Shown here in pieces: positions 1 to 4,965 of a stretch of DNA of 6,312 nucleotides. A program made the position numbers and the translations under genes. The stretch comes from an uncultured Acetatifactor sp. GTDB lineage: Bacteria; Bacillota; Clostridia; Lachnospirales; Lachnospiraceae. The stretch's first letter is position 1, and the number at the start of each line of letters is the position of its first letter. The notes under the pieces are model-generated. The model made no database searches. It was not told the origin of the DNA and saw only the letters and a program-made list of their open reading frames with translations. The DNA lies in contig CAJUFI010000109.1 in NCBI GenBank assembly GCA_910585665.1, forward strand, positions 1 to 6,312, in the 5' to 3' direction.

Positions 1-52
1 CAACGAAAACGGCTATAAACTCGCATCAGTTATTTGTAGACAATTCCTTACC

Positions 53-110
53 ATCGGAGCGGAGAACAGAGAACAGAGAGCAGAGAGGCTTCCGCTCCGA
101 TATTTTGTTT
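53..110 (+). terminator. Terminator-like hairpin with repeat-filled loop
   Basis: A perfect 11-bp inverted repeat pairs ATCGGAGCGGA (53-63) with TCCGCTCCGAT (91-101) and is followed by a T-rich run, ATTTTGTTT. This fits an intrinsic terminator for a plus-strand gene lying left of the window. The 27-nt loop is long for a terminator and contains purine-rich heptamer repeats (separate entry). Short frames stay open from the left edge through this hairpin (to about 142 and 221), but none resembles a known protein, so I treat 1-279 as non-coding. Confidence 0.5.
62..89. repeat. Four tandem 7-nt units (GAGAACA type)
   Basis: The units are GAGAACA (62-68), GAGAACA (69-75), GAGAGCA (76-82) and GAGAGGC (83-89), so copies decay from left to right. 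They fill the loop of the 53-101 hairpin. All-purine-plus-C repeats like this can arise by polymerase slippage. No function can be assigned. Confidence 0.7.
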
Positions 111-215
111 CAGCAGACAGGAATAATCGGAATAACATATAAAAAGGCGTCTCGCGGCGATATGCGGGAACGGAATCCGATGTATGCCGTAAAAATGAAA
201 ATTTCGGAAAATGTA

Positions 216-244
216 TTGTGAAAACAAAACAAAAATGATAGACT
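216..244 (+). promoter_or_regulatory. Candidate promoter of the GH32 gene
   Basis: TTGTGA (216-221) and TAGACT (239-244) are spaced by 17 bp. Each matches four of six sigma-A consensus bases. A start near 251 would leave a leader of about 30 nt with the ribosome binding site in it. The match is weak, and the gene could also be transcribed from further upstream. Confidence 0.3.
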
Positions 245-262
245 GGGAATAAAGTTTTGGAA

Positions 263-268
263 AAGGAG
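263..268 (+). promoter_or_regulatory. Ribosome binding site of the GH32 gene
   Basis: AAGGAG lies 11 nt before the ATG at 280, slightly longer than the usual spacing. No other start codon is near enough to compete, so it supports 280 as the start. Confidence 0.75.
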
Positions 269-279
269 CAGGTTATTGT

Positions 280-1767
280 ATGAGAAGTCAGACATTATGG
301 GAAGCGCGTAAATACGAGGAAGCTTTCGGGAAAGCGATTTCGCTCCAGGAGCGGCCGGGCTTCCATCTGTCCCCCCGGACCGGGTGGATGAACGATCCCA
401 ACGGATTCTCCTGGCATGACGGGAAGTACCACATGTTCTACCAGTACCATCCCTATGATTCCCACTGGGGCCCCATGCACTGGGGGCATGCGGTGAGCAC
501 GGATCTCCTGCATTGGGAATATCTTCCGGCGGCGCTGGCTCCGGATGAAATCTATGACAGGGACGGATGCTTTTCCGGCAGCGCGATTACGCTTCCGGAC
601 GGCAGGCAGCTTCTGATGTACACAGGCGTGGTCAAGGAGCGCCAGGCAAACGGCGGTTATAATGAAGTCCAGGCACAGTGCCTTGCCGTGGGGGACGGAG
701 TGGACTATGTAAAGTATGATAAGAATCCGGTTCTGGACGAGAAAGATATCCCGGAAGGCGGCAGCCGGTTTGATTTCCGCGATCCCAAGATGTGGCGGGA
801 GGAGGACGGAACCTACCGCTGCATCATCGGCAACAGGCCTGCGGACGGCAGCGGACAGATTCTGCTTTTTGAAAGTCCGGACGGTTATGCGTGGCATTAT
901 AAAAAGGTGCTGGCGGCGAATCACAACCGTTTCGGGAAGATGTGGGAATGCCCTGACTTTTTCCCGCTGGACGGGAAGTGGGTGCTGCTCACCAGCCCCC
1001 AGGACATGCTTCCCTCCGGCTTCGAGTACCATAACGGGAACGGGACGCTGTGCCTGATCGGGGCGTATGACAGGGAAGCGGAGGAATTCACGGAAGAGAC
1101 AGATCAGTCGATTGACTATGGAATCGACTTCTATGCGCCCCAGACTGTTCTGACACCGGACGGACGACGGGTGATGATTGGATGGATGCAGAACTGGGAT
1201 ACCTGCAACCACAGAAGGACTCATGACGAGGCCTGGTTCGGCCAGATGAGTCTGCCCAGGGAGCTGTCCATAAAGAACGGACGGCTTTATCAGACGCCTG
1301 TCAGAGAGCTGGAGGAGATGCGGCGCGACAGGGTCTCTTACCAGGGAGTCACTGTCTCGGGTACGATCAGGCTGGAGGGCGTCAGGGGGCGGAGAGTGGA
1401 TATGGAAGTGACGGTTCGTCCGGAGGAGGGCTGTGACCTTTATCGGAAGTTCGCGATTCGCCTTGCCCAGAATGACCTGTATCATACTTCCCTCAGTTTC
1501 CGGCCCGGCGAGTCCGTGCTGAAGGTGGACCGGAAGTTCTCCGGCTCCAGGAGGGCGATCATCCATCAGAGGCGCAGCAAGGTGAACCATCGGGGCGGGG
1601 AGCTGAAGCTGCGGATTATCCTGGACCGGTTCAGCGTGGAAGCTTTTGTGAACGATGGGGAGCAGGTCCTGTCGGCTGTGCTGTACACGGATCAGGAGGC
1701 AGACGGGATTTCGTTCCTTGCGGACGGGACTGTGAACATAGATGTAGTCAAGTATGACCTGGTGTAA
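280..1767 (+). CDS. Glycoside hydrolase family 32 beta-fructosidase / sucrose(-6-phosphate) hydrolase
   Basis: This 495-residue enzyme should cleave terminal beta-linked fructose from sucrose, sucrose-6-phosphate or fructo-oligosaccharides. Known GH32 signatures are visible: WMNDPNG at 36-42, where Asp39 is the expected nucleophile; FRDP at 166-169 with Asp168, the transition-state stabiliser; and WECPDF at 222-227 with Glu223, the acid/base. DFYAPQT (283-289) and GWM (301-303) are further conserved blade motifs. The five-bladed propeller spans about 25-335 and a beta-sandwich follows, including the typical LDRFSVEAFVNDGE near 448-461. Length is normal for the intracellular type, and with no signal peptide it is probably cytoplasmic. 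No PTS or transporter gene is visible, so whether the substrate is phosphorylated cannot be decided; I therefore give no symbol (sacA/scrB-like). It converges on the rpn gene; regulation by the LacI-type protein in this window is plausible but unproven. Confidence 0.96.
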   Translation: MRSQTLWEARKYEEAFGKAISLQERPGFHLSPRTGWMNDPNGFSWHDGKYHMFYQYHPYDSHWGPMHWGHAVSTDLLHWEYLPAALAPDEIYDRDGCFSGSAITLPDGRQLLMYTGVVKERQANGGYNEVQAQCLAVGDGVDYVKYDKNPVLDEKDIPEGGSRFDFRDPKMWREEDGTYRCIIGNRPADGSGQILLFESPDGYAWHYKKVLAANHNRFGKMWECPDFFPLDGKWVLLTSPQDMLPSGFEYHNGNGTLCLIGAYDREAEEFTEETDQSIDYGIDFYAPQTVLTPDGRRVMIGWMQNWDTCNHRRTHDEAWFGQMSLPRELSIKNGRLYQTPVRELEEMRRDRVSYQGVTVSGTIRLEGVRGRRVDMEVTVRPEEGCDLYRKFAIRLAQNDLYHTSLSFRPGESVLKVDRKFSGSRRAIIHQRRSKVNHRGGELKLRIILDRFSVEAFVNDGEQVLSAVLYTDQEADGISFLADGTVNIDVVKYDLV

Positions 1768-1779
1768 CGGAGTGGTACG

Positions 1780-1803
1780 CCATCTTTAAGGGGGCCAAGA
1801 TGG
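1780..1803. other. Hairpin downstream of the GH32 gene
   Basis: CCATCTT (1780-1786) pairs perfectly with AAGATGG (1797-1803) around a 10-nt loop, 12 nt after the GH32 stop codon. No T-run follows, so it is not a canonical terminator by itself. It may protect the 3' end of the GH32 transcript. Confidence 0.4.
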
Positions 1804-1836
1804 ATGAAGTCCCCGTTTTGCGACACTATCTGAAGA

Positions 1837-1881
1837 CACGGGAGCCGCCATAAGGGCTTCCCGTGCATCAGCAAGAGATGC
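1837..1881. other. Two adjoining hairpins in the convergent intergenic region
   Basis: The first hairpin pairs CACGGG (1837-1842) with CCCGTG (1860-1865) and continues as AGCC (1843-1846) with GGCT (1855-1858), leaving T1859 bulged and an 8-nt loop. The second pairs GCATC (1865-1869) with GATGC (1877-1881); they share base 1865. Neither is followed by a T-run on either strand. They lie just upstream of the GH32 terminator and downstream of the rpn stop codon, so they could end up in either transcript. Confidence 0.45.
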
Positions 1882-1884
1882 GAT

Positions 1885-2922
1885 TCAGCGCCGGGCAGGG
1901 CGCTTTTTCCTTTTGCGGCTTGGCTTTTGACTGGAAACATGCTTCTTATTTTTTGTCTGTGGCAAAGTTTCGATTTCTGAAAGCGACAGTCCTGTCATTT
2001 TTGAGAGATACTCAGGGGAGGCTCCGTTTTGGAGCATGGTGCTTAGCAGACGGTTTTGTCCTTGTTGCAATCCCTGTTGTAATCCCTGTTGCAATCCCTG
2101 CTGCAATCCTTCCTGCAATCCTAATGTCCGTCCTTCTTCCCGGGCTTCTTTGCGGAACATCCGCAAGTACTTCTTTTCGTTGTATTCGGTCAACAGCATT
2201 TTCGTCACCTCCGCCCGAAAGGGCAATAAAATATCTTCCATGATACCGTGGTCAATACAATATACTACCGCATTTTCGATGGCCCGAACGGCAGAGTTGC
2301 CGTTCTTGCGGTATGCCTTGATGCAGTCGACAAAGAGGGAATATTCCTCCAGGCGCCTGCAGCCTGCAGTCAGCTGACTGTTATGGCCATAATTGATGTT
2401 CAGCATCCGGACTGTCAGCTCCAGGCAGGGTGCGCCCTTTGCGTTCGGAAAGGCATCTGCCAGGTGCAGGTACTGTTCATCCGGCATTTCGTCATCCCCG
2501 TTGTAGAATACCACACACTGGGGCGCGGGAAGGGGGATGAGCGTCTGCCCGTAAATGTTCGCTTTCATTCTTGCCACCAATCCTTCATACTCCGCGGCGA
2601 TATAGAGCAGGAACCGCAAGGGAAGATTGGGGCAGAATGTGCTCTGATGCTCATATAGGTTCAAAGCCCCGGCCAGGAGGAAAGCCACATCGTTCTTCAT
2701 GGACATATAGACTACATTGTCCAGGGTGACAATCTGCAGCGCCTGGGAATCCTGGTAGTCCGTATGGTTCAGCGCATTGTAGAGTTGCAGCAGAGCTTCT
2801 CGGTCGTGCTCGAATATATAGCAGAAAAGCCTGTCCTTTACATTGCGGTTGCCGGTGAAGCGCCGCAGAGGCAGCCGGAAACGCCGGTTCTTTCGCGGAA
2901 CGAATTCCATCCTAGGGTTCAT
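1885..2922 (-). CDS. Rpn-family recombination-promoting nuclease-like protein (PD-(D/E)XK type)
   Basis: The 345-residue product resembles the abundant Clostridia proteins annotated as Rpn family nuclease/putative transposase. Recognisable segments are KDRLFCYIF (29-37), YNALNHTDY (48-56), MKNDVAFL (75-82), LYEHQST (89-95), VVFYNG (137-142) and MLLTEYNEKK (242-251). Asp78 and the Glu91-His92-Gln93 group fit the D...ExQ core of this nuclease fold; the assignment rests on resemblance. Characterised Rpn proteins cleave DNA and promote recombination, and some act in phage defence, so a host-genome or defence role is possible. Residues 267-286 are a GLQQ repeat; residues 291-320 resemble a small helix-turn-helix; the tail (334-345) is very basic. 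The open frame extends to 3135, but that start lies inside a terminator and upstream of the promoter. The ATG at 2922 has AGAGAGG 7 nt before it and is preferred. It is transcribed alone. Confidence 0.85.
   Translation of the reverse strand: MNPRMEFVPRKNRRFRLPLRRFTGNRNVKDRLFCYIFEHDREALLQLYNALNHTDYQDSQALQIVTLDNVVYMSMKNDVAFLLAGALNLYEHQSTFCPNLPLRFLLYIAAEYEGLVARMKANIYGQTLIPLPAPQCVVFYNGDDEMPDEQYLHLADAFPNAKGAPCLELTVRMLNINYGHNSQLTAGCRRLEEYSLFVDCIKAYRKNGNSAVRAIENAVVYCIDHGIMEDILLPFRAEVTKMLLTEYNEKKYLRMFRKEAREEGRTLGLQEGLQQGLQQGLQQGLQQGQNRLLSTMLQNGASPEYLSKMTGLSLSEIETLPQTKNKKHVSSQKPSRKRKKRPARR
1887..1914 (+). terminator. Intrinsic terminator of the GH32 gene, overlapping the rpn 3' end
   Basis: AGCGCC (1887-1892) pairs with GGCGCT (1899-1904) around a 6-nt loop. 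T-tracts TTTTT and TTTT follow, split by CC, which is the classic rho-independent form for plus-strand transcription. It ends the GH32 transcript about 120 nt after its stop codon. The same bases on the minus strand encode the last residues of the rpn product (Arg341 to Arg345) and its stop. Confidence 0.75.
2065..2124 (-). repeat. Five tandem 12-bp units encoding (GLQQ)n in the rpn product
   Basis: Units begin at 2065, 2077, 2089, 2101 and 2113. The core unit on the plus strand is TTGCAATCCCTG; the first three differ by at most one base and the last two have drifted more. Read on the minus strand they encode the GLQE/GLQQ series at residues 267-286. Because the unit is 12 bp, gaining or losing copies keeps the reading frame. 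Similar glutamine/glycine repeats are common at this place in Rpn-like proteins and probably form a helical spacer. Confidence 0.9.
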
Positions 2923-2929
2923 GTGATAT

Positions 2930-2936
2930 CCTCTCT
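2930..2936 (-). promoter_or_regulatory. Ribosome binding site that fixes the rpn start
   Basis: AGAGAGG on the minus strand is separated by 7 nt from the ATG at 2922. No such site precedes the far upstream in-frame ATG at 3135, so this element decides the start. Confidence 0.75.
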
Positions 2937-2990
2937 TTCTGAAATGGTGGGCAGAGGACATACATGACCAGAGGGCCGTCCCTGCCAATG

Positions 2991-3043
2991 TGTGAAAAAT
3001 ATCCGGCAGAAACTGCCTGAACGTGCGATGAGCACCTTTCACA
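2991..3043 (-). ncRNA. Structured 5' leader of rpn (possible three-way junction)
   Basis: In the minus-strand transcript, TGTGAAA (3043-3037) pairs with TTTCACA (2997-2991) as a closing 7-bp stem. Inside are two hairpins: GTGC/GCAC (3035-3032 with 3026-3023, 5-nt loop) and GGCAG/CTGCC (3017-3013 with 3009-3005, TTT loop). The fold would start about 14 nt after the predicted transcription start and end about 70 nt before the rpn start codon. It matches no riboswitch I recognise. It could be cis-regulatory, or just fortuitous pairing; stems are short. Confidence 0.35.
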
Positions 3044-3063
3044 GATAAAATATTGATAAGATT

Positions 3064-3092
3064 ATCATAATACAGAAAGACAGGGTTGTCAA
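3064..3092 (-). promoter_or_regulatory. Sigma-A promoter of rpn
   Basis: On the minus strand TTGACA (3092-3087, perfect -35) is followed after exactly 17 bp by TATGAT (3069-3064, five of six -10 bases). Transcription would begin near 3057, giving a leader of about 135 nt. The -35 box begins only 9 bp past the hairpin that closes the neighbouring operon, so rpn is its own transcription unit. Confidence 0.8.
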
Positions 3093-3101
3093 ATAAATTT
3101 T

Positions 3102-3159
3102 TTCCACCTGTGCGGTTGGATGCTCGAATGAGCATCCAACCGCACAGGTGGAATTTTTT
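3102..3159. terminator. Perfect 24-bp stem terminator between the lacI operon and rpn
   Basis: Bases 3102-3125 pair without a mismatch with 3130-3153 around a GAAT tetraloop. TTTTTT (3154-3159) follows directly on the plus strand; on the minus strand the stem is followed by AAAA and then TTTATTT, a less ideal tract. It begins immediately after the stop codon of the 3159-3947 gene, so its main job is probably to end that minus-strand operon and insulate rpn, and it may work in both directions. The stem is much longer than most intrinsic terminators. Confidence 0.75.
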
Positions 3160-3947
3160 CAGGATTCTTCACCCGCGGTCAGATACCGCAGGTACTCCAT
3201 GACGGCATCCAGCCGGGGGGAATTGGCGATGATGCCCAGATAGACCGGATCTTCGAACCCGGCCTGACGGATGAGAGGTGTGTCCGACAGATCCAGCCCA
3301 TAAAGAGCCTCCCGGGTCACTGCGGTGTATTCCACAGAATCGTCCAGGGCCAAATCATCGGCATTATCCTCCAGGATGACCATGTTGCTGACCAGGTCCG
3401 GCCTCAGATATCCATACAGGTCCGGGGCGTGCTCGGAAAGGACGCTGTCCAGGTCATGCAGATACCCGTTCTGGGAAAAAGCGTCGAAGGCCTCCTGGTT
3501 CATGAGTACCACATCCATCTGCTTCCCTTCGATGCAGGCCAGGATTTTCATGCGGGAGGCATAGGTATATTCATGATAGGCGTTCAGCTCATCGTCCGTC
3601 AGGTACAGCTCAGCGTAGAGCTTCAGCTCATATTTGGACGGGTCTGCCCCTGAATGCTCCAGGAAATCTTCCCCAAGCTGCCTGGTCAGATCCTCCCCGG
3701 CCACCACGTTCACCAAAGCGGCATAGAGGACTATGTCCTTGTGGGTGAGATGCCTGTGGACATTGTAGCCGATGATATACAGGAAAATGCACAGGATGAC
3801 CAGGGGAAATTTATAGTAAGCCAGGATATGCCCGATTTTCTTCCGGCCATGAAGGGTGTTCAGATTATCGTCCTTCAGCAACAGGGCCAGGCGCTCCTGG
3901 ATGGACTTAGGGGCGGTATCTGTGGAATCATTTCCTGCGGATTTCAT
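3159..3947 (-). CDS. Membrane-anchored protein with a sugar-binding-protein-like outer domain
   Basis: The 262-residue product is of unknown function. A hydrophilic N-terminal stretch (1-40) with basic residues (RKK at 35-37) is followed by one membrane segment at about 46-63, then an acidic domain to the end. The likely topology is N-terminus inside and the main domain outside. The segment MDVVLMNQEAFDAFSQNGYL (144-163) with the next residues, HDLDSVL, recalls the pattern in bacterial sugar-binding proteins where an Asp-containing strand precedes a Gly-Tyr-Leu-x-x-Leu-Asp turn. This is resemblance only, and a full binding protein would be nearly twice as long. It is third in the operon after the YesL-like gene. 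The ATG at 3947 is chosen because AGGAGG precedes it by 9 nt; the frame is open up to 4172 without any good ribosome binding site. Its stop codon touches the operon terminator. Confidence 0.8.
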   Translation of the reverse strand: MKSAGNDSTDTAPKSIQERLALLLKDDNLNTLHGRKKIGHILAYYKFPLVILCIFLYIIGYNVHRHLTHKDIVLYAALVNVVAGEDLTRQLGEDFLEHSGADPSKYELKLYAELYLTDDELNAYHEYTYASRMKILACIEGKQMDVVLMNQEAFDAFSQNGYLHDLDSVLSEHAPDLYGYLRPDLVSNMVILEDNADDLALDDSVEYTAVTREALYGLDLSDTPLIRQAGFEDPVYLGIIANSPRLDAVMEYLRYLTAGEES

Positions 3948-3956
3948 TGCGTTTAT

Positions 3957-3962
3957 CCTCCT
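3957..3962 (-). promoter_or_regulatory. Ribosome binding site that fixes the start of the anchored protein
   Basis: AGGAGG on the minus strand, 9 nt before the ATG at 3947, is a near-perfect Shine-Dalgarno sequence. The in-frame ATGs at 4172 and 4142 have none. Confidence 0.8.
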
Positions 3963-4035
3963 GTCATGCTGGCTTCGCGGCATCCCGGTGTCGCTGAAAG
4001 TTTTCTTACCTGCCAGACGCCGGGATGCGGAGACG

Positions 4036-4111
4036 GGTTTCTCTGCGGTTTTGAGAGACTGCCGTCTGCCGAAGCCGCTTTCTATACGGTTTTGAGGGTC
4101 TGTCATCTGCC
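4036..4111 (-). repeat. Degenerate 35-nt direct repeats in the intra-operon spacer
   Basis: Bases 4036-4070 and 4077-4111 match at about 28 of 35 positions with a 41-nt offset. Each contains CGGTTTTGAG followed by a CTGCC end. A fainter third copy appears near 3985-4022 (CGGTGTCGCTGAAAG, then CCTGCCAGACGCC). They sit in the 262-nt gap (3948-4209) between the YesL-like gene and the anchored-protein gene, which is long for adjacent genes of one operon. I see no good promoter, terminator or gene in the rest of this gap. Function unknown. Confidence 0.55.
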
Positions 4112-4209
4112 AGAGCCAAGTATTTTTACAGAATTTTGCCATAGGATGTCTGCGTTCTGCGAAATGGGGCACATTGATGGAATTTCACGCTGCCATTATC
4201 TATGTAACG

Positions 4210-4935
4210 TCATACCGTATAGTCCTGGCCCTCAGGTACACTTTCGTTTCCCTTTCTCTCTTCGCCCTCCGCCATATCGGTCATATCCGCTGTGTCAGCC
4301 ATAGTCTCGTCCCCCGGCCTCTCCGCTTTCTCCTCGCACATCAGCAGGATATTGGACAGCAAATAGGAGCACAGCAGGGCGCAGAGCCCCTCCCCGAACA
4401 CGACAGCCGGCGTGAACACATTGATGACTACGAAGGCCATGACAAAATAGATGACAGCCATCGCCGCAGTGCACAGCAGGAACCGCATCCCCAGCATAAG
4501 GGAATTGAAGAGCATGGCCCGGACCGTGTTCTCGAACCGGGCAAGCAGCGGGAAGATATACATCAGCACGACGGCGTAGGCCGCCAGCGCCACCAGAAAG
4601 ACAGCGGTGCCCACGGTCCAGAACGCGTTCTCATACCGCATATGGTAGAACACATATCCGTCCAGCGCCAGCACCACGCCCAGCCCCAGAAGAATCAGCC
4701 AGATTACAGTGGCTTTTTTGAAATTCTGCCGGAAAGCCTGGAAAAAAGATTTTGTGACATTCCCCTCCTCATCCTTAGCCATCTTCAGGGTCACATAAAA
4801 CAGCGCGGTAGTGGACGCCCCTGCCGTCACAACGGGCAGGCAGCAGAAGAACCACAGAATGTTCAGGTACGCGCTGTAAGCGATTTTGGTAAAAAAGAGC
4901 ATCACTTTTCCTTCCGGATTCAATAAACTGTTCAT
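4210..4935 (-). CDS. YesL family (DUF624) membrane protein
   Basis: The 241-residue protein has about five hydrophobic segments, near 16-38, 74-95, 105-129, 143-170 and 172-198. The first contains the family hallmark: AYLNILWFFCCLPVVTAGAS (22-41), followed by TTALFYV. YesL proteins lie in gene neighbourhoods with carbohydrate ABC transporters and two-component systems; their biochemical role is not established. A hydrophilic acidic tail from about 201 to 241 with repeated M-A-D/T-D-M motifs is unusual, since the Bacillus subtilis protein ends soon after the last membrane segment. Two ATGs compete: the one at 4941 is only 1 nt from GAGGAG, too close, whereas the one at 4935 is 7 nt away and is chosen. 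It starts 30 nt after the LacI-type stop codon, so the two are co-transcribed. Confidence 0.9.
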   Translation of the reverse strand: MNSLLNPEGKVMLFFTKIAYSAYLNILWFFCCLPVVTAGASTTALFYVTLKMAKDEEGNVTKSFFQAFRQNFKKATVIWLILLGLGVVLALDGYVFYHMRYENAFWTVGTAVFLVALAAYAVVLMYIFPLLARFENTVRAMLFNSLMLGMRFLLCTAAMAVIYFVMAFVVINVFTPAVVFGEGLCALLCSYLLSNILLMCEEKAERPGDETMADTADMTDMAEGEERKGNESVPEGQDYTV

Positions 4936-4942
4936 ACGCATT

Positions 4943-4948
4943 CTCCTC
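4943..4948 (-). promoter_or_regulatory. Ribosome binding site choosing the second ATG of the YesL-like gene
   Basis: GAGGAG on the minus strand is 1 nt from the ATG at 4941 but 7 nt from the ATG at 4935. The spacing favours 4935, which shortens the protein by two residues (Met-Arg). Confidence 0.7.
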
Positions 4949-4965
4949 GCTTTTGATATTCGGTT

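Noticed and set aside
200..212. Operator or catabolite (cre) site before GH32 around TTTCGGAAA
   Set aside because: Only four paired bases around a single centre base, and it does not match the TGNNANCGNTNNCA pattern of cre sites.
2..221. Plus-strand frames open from the left edge (to about 142 and 221)
   Set aside because: They run through the hairpin and heptamer repeat and resemble no known protein end; too short to support.
110..295. 61-codon minus-strand frame before GH32
   Set aside because: Phe-rich translation from an AT-rich spacer, overlapping the GH32 start, with no ribosome binding site or known resemblance.
295..1590. A 431-codon open frame on the minus strand antisense to GH32
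   Set aside because: It lies wholly over a gene with clear catalytic motifs, shows no recognisable domain, and has no ribosome binding site; it follows from the codon bias of the GH32 gene.
2065..2124. CRISPR-like array
   Set aside because: The 12-bp units are contiguous without spacers and are in-frame coding repeats.
2995..3017. Attenuator made by the GGCAG/CTGCC hairpin and following T-run in the rpn leader
   Set aside because: The stem has only 5 bp and the T-run is separated from it by GGATA, so termination is unlikely; it is listed only as part of the larger fold.
3948..4172. N-terminal extension of the anchored protein to the ATG at 4172 or 4142
   Set aside because: No ribosome binding site at either ATG, a strong one at 3947, and the extra region is built from degenerate DNA repeats.
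4174..4926. A 250-codon plus-strand frame over the YesL-like gene
   Set aside because: Its His/Gln-rich sequence is the antisense reading of membrane-segment codons; no start signal.
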